From assembly GCA_003211335.1 (NCBI GenBank), contig QCTA01000020.1:1-15808 (forward strand): a DNA stretch of 15,808 nt, read 5' to 3'. The DNA is from Prochlorococcus sp. AG-670-O11 (lineage in GTDB: Bacteria; Cyanobacteriota; Cyanobacteriia; PCC-6307; Cyanobiaceae). The notes under the pieces were generated by a model. The model saw only the letters and a program-made list of their open reading frames with translations, searched no databases and was not told the DNA's origin. This document shows, piece by piece, positions 8,025 to 15,517 of the stretch (its first letter is position 1; each line of letters opens with the position of its first letter). Both the position numbers and the translations under genes were made by a program.

Positions 8025-9593
8025 ATGAAAGAAATTGGATGGCCAACAATTGACTCTAAACATCTAGTTGTTTATTCAAAGCAAATGTTGGATTTAGAGA
8101 ATGAAATTTTTTCTCAAGGAATGCCTCAAGAGGCGTTGATGGAAAAGGTTGGAATTCAACTATCTAAATGGCTTTTGAAAAGAAAATCTCTTTTAAAAAA
8201 AGGAGTAATAGTTTTTTTAGGTCCTGGCCATAATGGTGGGGATGGGGCAGTAATCGCTAAAGAGCTTTTTCTAAAGGGATACCTAGTTAAATTATGGTGC
8301 CCATTTACTTTAAAAAAAACATTAACGATTAATTATGTAAATTATCTTACATCTCTTGGAGTAGAAATATTAGGAGAACCTCCAAATCCTGAAGGAAAAG
8401 ACTTATGGATTGATGCTATTTTCGGGAATAATCAAAATAGAAAAGTTGATGAGGAATTAATTGAATTATTTAATAAAAAATTTAAAAAAGGGTCTGGTAA
8501 GGTTGTAAGCATAGATGTTCCAACGGGTTTATGTCCTGATTCTGGGAAACCCTTCTCAAAAAATGCTGTAAAAGCAAATTACAATTTAGTTATTGGACTA
8601 AATAAGATTGGATTATTACAAGACGCCGCATTACCTTACATTGGCGAATTACATCACATAGATATAGGTATATCGAGAAGTCAATTATGTAAATTAGAAA
8701 GTAAGATTTTAAAAATTACTTATCAAGATTTAAAAACCTTTAATCTTCCTTTATTACCAAAAAATTCTTCTAAATATAAAAGAGGTAGAACATTATTAAT
8801 TGCGGGAAGTGAAAGATATCCTGGGGCAGCACATCTAGTAATAAAAGGAGCTATTTCAAGTGGAGCGGGGTTTGTAGCAGCAATTCTCCCTGATTTAGTT
8901 TCAAAATTAATTTGGCAAGTTGAACCAGAAGCAGTAGTTGTAGGAAAACTTAGTAGCGATCCAAATGGAAATTCAATTTTATTCGATGCCTTAAAGGATA
9001 TTGATTTTTCTAATTATGATTCAATAGTTATTGGCCCAGGAATTGGCTTGAATGAGGATGATTGGGAAAAATCAACACAGTACTTATTAGATTTTAAAGG
9101 TTTATTGATTCTTGACGCGGATGCACTTAATAGAATTTCTAAATCAAATTTGGGACCTAAATTTTTCTTAGAAAGAAAGTATGAGACTTGGATTACTCCT
9201 CATGATAATGAATTCATGAGGTTATTTCCTGAGATTGAGTGTACTAATAAAGTTGAACTAGCTATAAAAGCTGCTAAAGAATTTGATATAAATATTTTAT
9301 TAAAAGGAGCAAATAGCGTCATTGCCAATAATGAAAATGCATGGCAACTTTTTGGAACTGATTCTGAGACTGCAAGAGCGGGTTTAGGAGATCTTTTGTC
9401 TGGATTTATTGGTGGATGTTCAGCAATAGATCTGTCTTATTTAGGAGATAACATTAAGACTGAATCTTTAGCAAAATACGTTTTTTTACACTCTTTTGCT
9501 GCATCAAAGTGTAAAAAAGGATCAAATGCTTCTTTAATAGGGGACCAGTTATCTAAATTAATGAGAAAAACAAAAACGAGGCTAATGTTATGA
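8025..9593 (+). CDS. nnr: Bifunctional NAD(P)H-hydrate epimerase / ADP-dependent dehydratase
   Basis: Metabolite-repair enzyme: the N-terminal YjeF_N domain (about 1-225) epimerises the R and S forms of hydrated NAD(P)H, and the C-terminal ribokinase-like domain (about 235-520) dehydrates the S form using ADP or ATP. Visible signatures: GPGHNGGDG at 66-74 and SIDVPTGL in the epimerase domain; KRGRTLLIAGS, GPGIG at 337-341, DADALN from 364, TPHDNEF, LLKGANSVI and AGLGDLLSG with the catalytic-position Asp456 in the dehydratase. At 522 residues the fusion is full length. ATG start 45 bases from the divergent mnmA start. The stop TGA at 9591-9593 is followed by the 140-base leader of the sigma-factor gene. 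AT-rich coding like its neighbours, with no sign of transfer. Confidence 0.93.
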   Translation: MKEIGWPTIDSKHLVVYSKQMLDLENEIFSQGMPQEALMEKVGIQLSKWLLKRKSLLKKGVIVFLGPGHNGGDGAVIAKELFLKGYLVKLWCPFTLKKTLTINYVNYLTSLGVEILGEPPNPEGKDLWIDAIFGNNQNRKVDEELIELFNKKFKKGSGKVVSIDVPTGLCPDSGKPFSKNAVKANYNLVIGLNKIGLLQDAALPYIGELHHIDIGISRSQLCKLESKILKITYQDLKTFNLPLLPKNSSKYKRGRTLLIAGSERYPGAAHLVIKGAISSGAGFVAAILPDLVSKLIWQVEPEAVVVGKLSSDPNGNSILFDALKDIDFSNYDSIVIGPGIGLNEDDWEKSTQYLLDFKGLLILDADALNRISKSNLGPKFFLERKYETWITPHDNEFMRLFPEIECTNKVELAIKAAKEFDINILLKGANSVIANNENAWQLFGTDSETARAGLGDLLSGFIGGCSAIDLSYLGDNIKTESLAKYVFLHSFAASKCKKGSNASLIGDQLSKLMRKTKTRLML

Positions 9594-9617
9594 AAGAAAC
9601 AATTATAAGGAGTTTTT

Positions 9618-9623
9618 TATAGT
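9618..9623 (+). promoter_or_regulatory. Candidate -10 element of the sigma-factor gene
   Basis: TATAGT in the gap after nnr would start transcription near 9630 and give a leader of about 104 bases that contains all four complementary arms described in the next entry. A second candidate, TATACA at 9638-9643, would start near 9650 and clip the first arm. Which is used cannot be told from the sequence. Confidence 0.3.
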
Positions 9624-9647
9624 TTTAAACACATAACTATACAATTT

Positions 9648-9729
9648 ATACCTGAAATCTGAAGCAGGTATTAAGTAATCGGCTATTTCCACAAAAGTGT
9701 AGGAAAGTTTTAATACCTCAATCTAGGTA
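9648..9729 (+). promoter_or_regulatory. Structured leader with mutually exclusive stems ending at the sigma-factor RBS
   Basis: Four alternating complementary arms are seen. Arm 1 ATACCTG (9648-9654) pairs perfectly with CAGGTAT (9665-9671). Arm 2 AGGTATTAA (9666-9674) pairs perfectly over 9 bases with arm 3 TTAATACCT (9710-9718). The end of arm 3, TACCT (9714-9718), also pairs with arm 4 AGGTA (9725-9729), which contains the AGG ribosome binding site 6 bases before the ATG at 9734. Between arms 2 and 3 sits a separate hairpin: TTTCCACA (9686-9693), loop AAAG, then TGT-A-GGAAA (9698-9706) with one bulged A. Arm 1-2 pairing frees arm 3 to cover the RBS; arm 2-3 pairing leaves the RBS open. The complementarity is directly visible; a regulatory role as riboswitch, thermosensor or protein-binding leader is inference. 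The repeats could instead be DNA operator half-sites. Confidence 0.5.
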
Positions 9730-9733
9730 AAAA

Positions 9734-10675
9734 ATGGCTTCATCAGCAACAACATCAACTGAACCACAAAAAAGAAGAGGTAATGATCCTATTAGTTGGT
9801 ATCTATCTAATATAGGTCGTGTTCCTTTATTAACTCCTGCTGAGGAAATTGAATTGGGTAACCAAGTTCAAAAAATGATGGTTCTCACTGAAGATGGTCA
9901 ATTAAACGAAAAAATAAAAGAATTCACTCCTCAAGAAAAACGAACAATAAAAATTGGAAGGAGAGCAAAAGAGAGAATGATGAAGGCTAATTTAAGATTA
10001 GTAGTTAGTGTCGCAAAAAAGTATCAAGGAAAAGGGTTAGAACTTTTAGATCTTGTTCAAGAAGGTTCTTTAGGTTTAGAGAGAGCAGTTGAAAAGTTCG
10101 ATCCGACAAGAGGTTATAAGTTTTCAACATATGCCTTTTGGTGGATACGTCAAAGTATGACAAGAGCTATTGCTTGCCAATCCAGAACTATTCGTTTACC
10201 TGTTCATTTAAGTGAGAGACTTGCCACTATTAGAAAAGTTAGTAGGGAATTATCACATAAACTTGGAGCAATGCCAAGTAGAATAGAAATTGCTGAGGCA
10301 ATGGAAATAGATGTAGAAGAACTTGACGCTGTTTTAAGACAAGCTCTATCTACAAGTAGTTTGGATGCACCGGTAAATGGAGATGATGGCAGGAGTTTCT
10401 TGGGAGATCTTATTGCAGATAATAATAATGAAGAACCTCTAGACCAAGTTGAGCAGAAAATGCATCAAGAGCAGTTAGGAAAGTGGTTAAGTCATTTAAG
10501 TGAACAAGAACAACATGTTCTGAAGTTAAGATTCGGATTAGATGGAAACGAAAGACATACTTTAGCGGAAATAGGAAGATTATTAGAAGTATCTAGAGAG
10601 AGAGTAAGGCAGGTTGAACTGAAAGCTCTTAGAAAACTAAGAAATCTAACCAGAAAATTACCCAGTGGGATTTAA
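9734..10675 (+). CDS. Group 2 sigma-70-family RNA polymerase sigma factor
   Basis: Promoter-recognition subunit of RNA polymerase. Domains: region 1.2 at ~17-50 (DPISWYLSNIGRVPLLTPAEE), region 2 at ~80-150 with LDLVQEGSLGLERAVEKFDP (2.1-2.2) and KFSTYAFWWIRQSMTRAI (2.3-2.4), region 3 to ~230, and region 4 at ~250-305 with the helix-turn-helix TLAEIGRLLEVSRERVRQ. It is 313 residues and lacks the long N-terminal extension expected of the principal cyanobacterial SigA, but its region 2.4 and 4.2 are nearly primary-type, so I call it group 2 (SigB/C/D-like), a class usually tied to light, stress or nutrient responses. It is preceded by a folded leader and converges on pdhA with one base between the stops. 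The precise regulon is unknown; the principal sigma is a less likely alternative. Confidence 0.9.
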   Translation: MASSATTSTEPQKRRGNDPISWYLSNIGRVPLLTPAEEIELGNQVQKMMVLTEDGQLNEKIKEFTPQEKRTIKIGRRAKERMMKANLRLVVSVAKKYQGKGLELLDLVQEGSLGLERAVEKFDPTRGYKFSTYAFWWIRQSMTRAIACQSRTIRLPVHLSERLATIRKVSRELSHKLGAMPSRIEIAEAMEIDVEELDAVLRQALSTSSLDAPVNGDDGRSFLGDLIADNNNEEPLDQVEQKMHQEQLGKWLSHLSEQEQHVLKLRFGLDGNERHTLAEIGRLLEVSRERVRQVELKALRKLRNLTRKLPSGI

Positions 10676-10676
10676 T

Positions 10677-11714
10677 CTAATCTTCAGCCCAAATATATTT
10701 AGTTAATTCGTTAGAAGGAGGTTCAGGAGCTTCTAGAGCTTTTTTAACAGACTCAGAGATTTCTAAATCTATTCTTTTTTCTATACTTTTTAATTCGTCT
10801 TTTTTAGCAAAATCACCCTCTATCATCTGATTAGCTAATTTCTTAATGGGATCTCTTTTAGCCCAGAATTCTTTTTCTTCTTCAGCCCTTAGTTCATCTG
10901 GATCCGCTAAAGAATGCCCCCTAAATCTGTAAGTTAGACATTCTAGTAAAGTAGGTCCTTCCCCTGCCCTTGCCCTTTCAATAGCACGTTGTGCAGCCCC
11001 CCTCACGGCTAATACATCCATTCCATCAACTTCTTCACCATGCATCCCGAAAGCTGAAGCTTTTCTCCATATTTCTGGGTTACTTGTTGCTCTGTCATGT
11101 GCCATTCCTATTGCCCATTTATTATTTTCAACAACAAATATTATTGGCAATTTCCATAATTGAGCCATATTCAAACATTCAAAAAATTGTCCATTATTAC
11201 AAGTTCCATCTCCAAAGAATGCAGCTGTAACAGAGTCGCTTTGATTGTCACCTGCAACTTCTTTTTTGTATTTACTTGAAAAAGCTGATCCTAAAGCAAC
11301 TGGAATACCTTCTCCGATAAAAGCATATCCCCCTAATAAATGATGCTCTTTTGAGAACAAATGCATAGAGCCACCTCTGCCTTTACTACATCCTGTCGCT
11401 TTACCAAATAATTCGCTCATTACTTCAAAAGATGGGACACCTGCACTAAGCGCATGAACATGATCTCTATAGGTACTGCAAAACCAGTCATGCTTTCTTT
11501 TCATTGCACCTATTACACCAGTGCTGATTGCTTCTTGGCCGTTATAAAGGTGAACGAATCCGAACATCTTGCCTCTGTAGTACATTTCAGCACATTTATC
11601 TTCAAATCTTCTCCCCAGCGTCATATCTTCATAGAGAAATAATCCGGTTTCACGATCTAACTTAGCTTTTTTAAAGTCCTGATGATTTGAAATTCTCTCT
11701 ACGTGTGTTTCCAA
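10677..11714 (-). CDS. pdhA: Pyruvate dehydrogenase E1 component, alpha subunit
   Basis: Thiamine-diphosphate subunit that, with PdhB, decarboxylates pyruvate for acetyl-CoA formation. The TPP/Mg motif is GDG at 168-170 followed by NN at 197-198 (GDG-X26-NN); other conserved stretches are [40 protein letters not shown] and [14 protein letters not shown]. The 345-residue length is usual. The start is TTG at 11714: the in-frame stop TAA at 11726-11724 leaves little room upstream, an AAGG (11725-11722) stands 7 bases before the TTG, and the next ATG (residue 31) would remove conserved sequence. PdhB and E2 are not in the window; the E3 gene lpdA is about 9 kb away. Transcription ends toward the sigma-factor gene with a one-base gap and no visible terminator. 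Confidence 0.94.
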   Translation of the reverse strand: METHVERISNHQDFKKAKLDRETGLFLYEDMTLGRRFEDKCAEMYYRGKMFGFVHLYNGQEAISTGVIGAMKRKHDWFCSTYRDHVHALSAGVPSFEVMSELFGKATGCSKGRGGSMHLFSKEHHLLGGYAFIGEGIPVALGSAFSSKYKKEVAGDNQSDSVTAAFFGDGTCNNGQFFECLNMAQLWKLPIIFVVENNKWAIGMAHDRATSNPEIWRKASAFGMHGEEVDGMDVLAVRGAAQRAIERARAGEGPTLLECLTYRFRGHSLADPDELRAEEEKEFWAKRDPIKKLANQMIEGDFAKKDELKSIEKRIDLEISESVKKALEAPEPPSNELTKYIWAED

Positions 11715-11721
11715 GAAAATA

Positions 11722-11725
11722 CCTT
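11722..11725 (-). promoter_or_regulatory. pdhA: RBS deciding the TTG start of pdhA
   Basis: AAGG on the minus strand, 7 bases before TTG 11714. It supports the TTG start, since the frame is closed just upstream by TAA and no ATG is near. Confidence 0.5.
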
Positions 11726-11852
11726 AATGAAGTTTTGATTTGTTAACATTCTAAGCTTCAATGGACGATTTTTATGTTTTTTTTTAATAACTCTCCAAGA
11801 CCTTATGAAAAAAAATTATAAATTGATAAAATTCAGCTAAAGGATTTTCAAT
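11726..11852. promoter_or_regulatory. Divergent promoter region between pdhA and zipN
   Basis: The gap between the two divergent TTG starts is 149 bases (11715-11863); this is its part between the two RBS-like motifs. Plus strand: TATAAA at 11817-11822, which would start zipN transcription near 11829. Minus strand: TAGAAT at 11753-11748, which would start pdhA transcription near 11741. Long A and T tracts fill the rest. No clear operator palindrome or hairpin was found. The -10 calls are inference. Confidence 0.35.
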
Positions 11853-11856
11853 AGGA
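11853..11856 (+). promoter_or_regulatory. ftn2: RBS deciding the TTG start of zipN/ftn2
   Basis: AGGA stands 7 bases before TTG 11864. This favours the TTG, which yields MELPLDHFRLIGVSP, over any downstream ATG. Confidence 0.5.
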
Positions 11857-11863
11857 TATTTGT

Positions 11864-13972
11864 TTGGAACTTCCATTAGACCACTTTCGTTTAATAGGCG
11901 TAAGCCCCTCAGCAACATCTGAGGAAATATTAAGGGCTTTTCAATTGCGCTTAGATAAAACTCCTGATGAAGGATTTACTTATGAGGTTTTAACTCAAAG
12001 ATCAGAACTGCTTCGTCTTACCGCAGATTTACTTACAGATCCAGATAGTAGAAGAGATTATGAAAATTTATTACTAAATGGAGCTTCAGGGTTAGATTTA
12101 TCTTCGAATAAAGAGGTTGCAGGATTAATTCTCCTTTGGGAATCTGGCTCTCCTAGAGAAGCCTTTAATATAACAAGAAAAGCATTGCAACCCCCTCAAA
12201 CCCCCGCTTTGGGGAGTAGTAGGGAATCCGACCTTACTTTGTTAGCTGCTTTGACATCCAGAGATGCTGCAATACAAGAGCAAGATCAAAGATCTTATTC
12301 AAATGCGGCAGATTTCTTACAAGAAGGTATACAGCTTCTTCAAAGAATGGGAAAACTAGGGGAATTACGGAAAACTCTTGAAGAGGATTTAGTCTCACTT
12401 TTACCATATCGAATTCTTGATTTATTAAGTAGAGATATAAATGAGAATGAGTCGCATAAAAAAGGTTTAAGTATGCTGGAAAATTTAATAGTCAAAAGAG
12501 GTGGCTTAGAAGGAAAAAATAAATCTGAATATAATAATTATCTAAATCAACAAGATTTTGAATGCTTCTTTCAACAAATTAGGCCATACTTAACTGTTCA
12601 GGATCAGATAGATTTATTTTTAGAATTACAAAAAAGAGGGTCAAGTGAAGCAGGATTCTTAGCTTTTTTATCTTTAACGGCAATTGGTTTTGCAAGAAGA
12701 AAACCTGCAAAATTATTCGAAGCTCGGAAAATATTAATAAAATTAAATTTATCAGGGCTTGATTCAATGCCATTAATAGGTTGCTTAGATTTGCTTTTGG
12801 CAGATGTTGAGCAATCCTCAGCAAGGTTCTTAAGTAGTTCAGATGAAAAGTTAAGAGATTGGTTAAATAATTATCCTGGAGATAAATTAGAGGCAATATG
12901 TATTTTTTGTAAGAATTGGTTAGAAAATGATGTTTTGGTTGGTTATAGGGATATTAATTTAAAAAAAATTGATTTAGATTCTTGGTTTGAAGATAGAGAA
13001 ATCCAAGAATTTATTGAGCAAGTAGAAAAGAAATCAAAAAGAACTGTATTAAATCCTGGACTACAAAATCAACCAAAATTTAAATCTCAAGAATCTCCAA
13101 AAGATTTAAGTACGGAGCCTGATTTAAATTCCGATAACTTTGAAGAAGGTAGATTACCTTTCCCTGGAGGAGTAAGAGAGGATGATCAAGAAGTTACTGA
13201 AGAAAATATTTATAAAGAGGAGATTATTAAAGATAAATCAATTCAGATTTATAACTACGCATTAGAAAAGTTTGCCTTATTAAAGTTTATGTTTGGAGAA
13301 GCTTTAGAGAAAAATAAAATATTTAACAAATCTCCCTACTTAACATCTCTCTATGTTTTTTTTATTTTATTTGCTTTTGGACTAGGTGTAGGATTACTAC
13401 GCAATAATTTCAAAAAACAACTGCAGGGAAAAGGAATTATTGAAAACACACTTTTAATTAATGAAAATAAGAATGTCTTTAATAAAGCTTTAAATCAAGA
13501 TGATGACAAAAGTACTCTCGATAAATCAAAAATTATTATCTCTAATAATATAAATAAAAATTCTTTTTTAGTAGAAGAAATCACAAGTGCTTCTCCCTCC
13601 TTGGAAGAAATTACATACTTAATTAAGGCATGGCTGGTTAACAAAAGTAATTTTCTAGCAGGAACAGGTGAAATTAATTTGTCAAAGATTGTTCAAAATG
13701 ATTTAATTAATAGACTTAAGAACGAAAGACAACTTGATATTCAAAAAGGTATCTACAAAAATATCGTTACTAGTATTGAAAATATTGTACTTGTAAATCA
13801 AACAGCATCCAGAATAGCAGTATCAGTCGACTTGAAATATACAGAAAAAATTTTAAAAACAGATGGAGAATTGATAAATGAAACAACTTTCACACCTTTT
13901 TTGAAAGTTAAATATATTTTAGGTTTCTCAAATAACTCCTGGAAATTAGTTGACTACATAAGTGGTGTTTAG
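11864..13972 (+). CDS. ftn2: Cell division protein ZipN/Ftn2 (ARC6 homologue)
   Basis: Cyanobacterial-type membrane anchor of the FtsZ ring, ancestor of the chloroplast division protein ARC6. Order of parts over 702 residues: a DnaJ-like domain at ~5-70 (HFRLIGVSPSATSEEILRAF...LLTDPDSRRDYE) that lacks the HPD tripeptide needed to stimulate Hsp70; a long helical region to ~395; an acidic, Lys/Glu/Asp-rich linker (~396-455); a single transmembrane helix at ~495-514 (SLYVFFILFAFGLGVGLL); a polar spacer; and a C-terminal ARC6 IMS/DUF4101-like domain at ~577-702 (SLEEITYLIKAWLVNKSNFLAG...NNSWKLVDY). One membrane pass puts the J-like part in the cytoplasm, where ARC6-type proteins bind FtsZ, and the IMS domain in the periplasm. 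TTG start supported by an upstream AGGA. Missing HPD is normal for this family. Confidence 0.9.
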   Translation: MELPLDHFRLIGVSPSATSEEILRAFQLRLDKTPDEGFTYEVLTQRSELLRLTADLLTDPDSRRDYENLLLNGASGLDLSSNKEVAGLILLWESGSPREAFNITRKALQPPQTPALGSSRESDLTLLAALTSRDAAIQEQDQRSYSNAADFLQEGIQLLQRMGKLGELRKTLEEDLVSLLPYRILDLLSRDINENESHKKGLSMLENLIVKRGGLEGKNKSEYNNYLNQQDFECFFQQIRPYLTVQDQIDLFLELQKRGSSEAGFLAFLSLTAIGFARRKPAKLFEARKILIKLNLSGLDSMPLIGCLDLLLADVEQSSARFLSSSDEKLRDWLNNYPGDKLEAICIFCKNWLENDVLVGYRDINLKKIDLDSWFEDREIQEFIEQVEKKSKRTVLNPGLQNQPKFKSQESPKDLSTEPDLNSDNFEEGRLPFPGGVREDDQEVTEENIYKEEIIKDKSIQIYNYALEKFALLKFMFGEALEKNKIFNKSPYLTSLYVFFILFAFGLGVGLLRNNFKKQLQGKGIIENTLLINENKNVFNKALNQDDDKSTLDKSKIIISNNINKNSFLVEEITSASPSLEEITYLIKAWLVNKSNFLAGTGEINLSKIVQNDLINRLKNERQLDIQKGIYKNIVTSIENIVLVNQTASRIAVSVDLKYTEKILKTDGELINETTFTPFLKVKYILGFSNNSWKLVDYISGV

Positions 13973-13991
13973 GATTAGATTTATTATCATC

Positions 13992-13997
13992 TATAAT
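13992..13997 (+). promoter_or_regulatory. Consensus -10 element upstream of ffh
   Basis: A perfect TATAAT lies 23 bases before the ffh ATG, in the 48-base gap after zipN. It would start transcription near 14004. No -35 is evident. It suggests ffh, and possibly rpsP behind it, has its own promoter. Confidence 0.5.
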
Positions 13998-14020
13998 AAT
14001 CAAATAAATAATTATAAATA

Positions 14021-15463
14021 ATGTTTGATGAACTCTCTTCACGCTTTGAAGACGCCGTTAAGGGTTTAAGAGGTGAAGCCAAAATTAGCGAAAATAATAT
14101 TGATGATTCTTTAAAGCAAGTTAAAAAAGCATTATTAGATGCTGATGTTAGTTTATCGGTGGTTAAAGAATTTGTTTCAGAGGTAAAAGATAAAGCTATT
14201 GGAGAAGAAGTCGTAAGAGGTGTTAATCCTGGACAGAAATTTATAGAAGTAGTTAACAAAGAATTAATAAATATTATGGGAAATGAAAATTCCCCATTAA
14301 ACGAAAAAGTGACCCCACCTACTGTTATTTTGATGGCAGGTTTACAAGGTGCTGGGAAAACAACGGCAACAGGAAAGTTAGGCCTTTATTTGAAGGAAAA
14401 AGACAAAAAAGTTTTATTAGTGGCAGCTGATATTTATAGACCTGCAGCTGTTGAACAACTTAAGACAATTGGTAATCAGTATGATTTAGAAGTTTTCTCA
14501 GCGAAAGAAAAAGGAAGTAAGCCTGAAGAAATAGCGAAAGATGCTTTGATTTATGCTAACGCAAATAATGTAGATACCTTAATTGTTGATACCGCAGGAA
14601 GATTGCAAATAGATGAATCAATGATGAGTGAAATGGTTCGAATAAAAGAAGTTGCAAAGCCTGATGAGGTTTTGCTGGTTGTGGATTCTATGATTGGGCA
14701 AGAAGCCGCTGACTTGACGAAGTCATTTCATGAAAAAGTGGGGATAACGGGTGCGATATTAACCAAGTTAGATGGCGATTCAAGAGGAGGAGCTGCACTT
14801 TCAATAAGAAAAATAAGTGGAAAACCAATTAAATTCATAGGAACTGGTGAAAAAATAGAAGCATTGCAGCCATTCCATCCTGAGAGAATGGCAAGCAGAA
14901 TTCTTGGCATGGGAGACGTATTAACACTTGTTGAAAAGGCACAAAAAGAAGTTGAGCTTGCTGATGCGGAAGTAATGCAAAAGAAACTTCAAGAGGCAAC
15001 TTTTGACTTTAATGATTTTGTTAAGCAAATGAGATTAATGAAGAGAATGGGATCACTTGGAGGCTTAATTAAATTAATACCAGGGATGAATAAAATTGAT
15101 GATGGAATGATAAAAAATGGGGAAGAGCAATTAAAAAAAATTGAATCAATGATCTCTTCTATGACTTTAGAAGAAAAGCAAAAGCCAGAAGTCCTTGCGG
15201 CTCAACCATCAAGAAGACAAAGGATTGCACAAGGCAGTGGATATCAAGCAAAAGATGTTGATAAAGTACTTGCTGACTTTCAAAGAATGAGAGGTTTTAT
15301 GAAACAAATGTCAAATGGTGGAATGCCAGGAATGGGTGGAATGCCAGGAATGGGTGGAATGCCAGGAATGGGTGGAATGCCTGGAATGGGTGGAGGGAAT
15401 GGTAATAAATCATTTAAAAAACAAAAATCAAATAAAAAGAAAAAAGGTTTTGGGGATTTATAG
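14021..15463 (+). CDS. ffh: Signal recognition particle GTPase Ffh (SRP54)
   Basis: Binds 4.5S SRP RNA and signal sequences on ribosomes and delivers them to FtsY at the membrane. N domain at 1-~95; G domain ~96-300 with P-loop GLQGAGKTT at 107-115, DTAGRL from 190, and TKLDGDSRGGA at 248-258; methionine-rich M domain from ~325 (VKQMRLMKRMGSLGGLIKLIPGM, RRQRIAQGSG for RNA contact). The tail is unusual: four tandem GGMPGM units at residues 433-456, then a Lys-rich end KSFKKQKSNKKKKGFGDL. Gly/Met tails occur in bacterial Ffh, but the exact tandem units look recently expanded. 480 residues, ATG start, perfect -10 just upstream; rpsP follows after 54 bases. The SRP RNA gene was not seen in the window. 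Confidence 0.97.
   Translation: MFDELSSRFEDAVKGLRGEAKISENNIDDSLKQVKKALLDADVSLSVVKEFVSEVKDKAIGEEVVRGVNPGQKFIEVVNKELINIMGNENSPLNEKVTPPTVILMAGLQGAGKTTATGKLGLYLKEKDKKVLLVAADIYRPAAVEQLKTIGNQYDLEVFSAKEKGSKPEEIAKDALIYANANNVDTLIVDTAGRLQIDESMMSEMVRIKEVAKPDEVLLVVDSMIGQEAADLTKSFHEKVGITGAILTKLDGDSRGGAALSIRKISGKPIKFIGTGEKIEALQPFHPERMASRILGMGDVLTLVEKAQKEVELADAEVMQKKLQEATFDFNDFVKQMRLMKRMGSLGGLIKLIPGMNKIDDGMIKNGEEQLKKIESMISSMTLEEKQKPEVLAAQPSRRQRIAQGSGYQAKDVDKVLADFQRMRGFMKQMSNGGMPGMGGMPGMGGMPGMGGMPGMGGGNGNKSFKKQKSNKKKKGFGDL
15317..15388 (+). repeat. ffh: Tandem 18-base repeat inside ffh (4 copies)
   Basis: Unit GGTGGAATGCCAGGAATG, encoding GGMPGM. Copies lie at 15317-15334, 15335-15352, 15353-15370 and 15371-15388; the first three are identical and the last differs by one synonymous base (CCT for CCA). 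The unit is a multiple of three, so copy-number change would keep the frame. Confidence 0.95.
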
Positions 15464-15517
15464 TTTATAAATAGCTACCTTTAAATGATATTATTAATGA
15501 AACTGTACTAATTTAAG

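Noticed and set aside
9607..9612. AAGGAG, a strong Shine-Dalgarno-like site after nnr
   Set aside because: No ATG, GTG or TTG follows at useful spacing, so no gene can be attached to it.
9590..9622. Tiny frame ATG AAA GAA ... TAG (10 codons) overlapping the nnr stop as ATGA
   Set aside because: Too short, no RBS of its own beyond coding chance, and no recognisable leader-peptide content such as repeated amino-acid codons.
12195..12216. GC-rich hairpin CCCC-GCTTT-GGGG in AT-rich DNA
   Set aside because: It lies inside conserved zipN coding sequence (QPPQTPALGSS) and has no T tract, so it is not a terminator.
12579..12896. 105-codon open frame on the minus strand inside zipN
   Set aside because: Low-complexity Leu/Asn-rich translation, entirely opposite a conserved gene; a shadow frame.
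13987..14259. 90-codon open frame on the minus strand over the ffh start
   Set aside because: Ser/Thr/Leu-rich shadow of the ffh N domain with no motif or RBS.
15317..15388. Short tandem repeats as a possible CRISPR-like array
   Set aside because: Units are contiguous without spacers and in frame within ffh.
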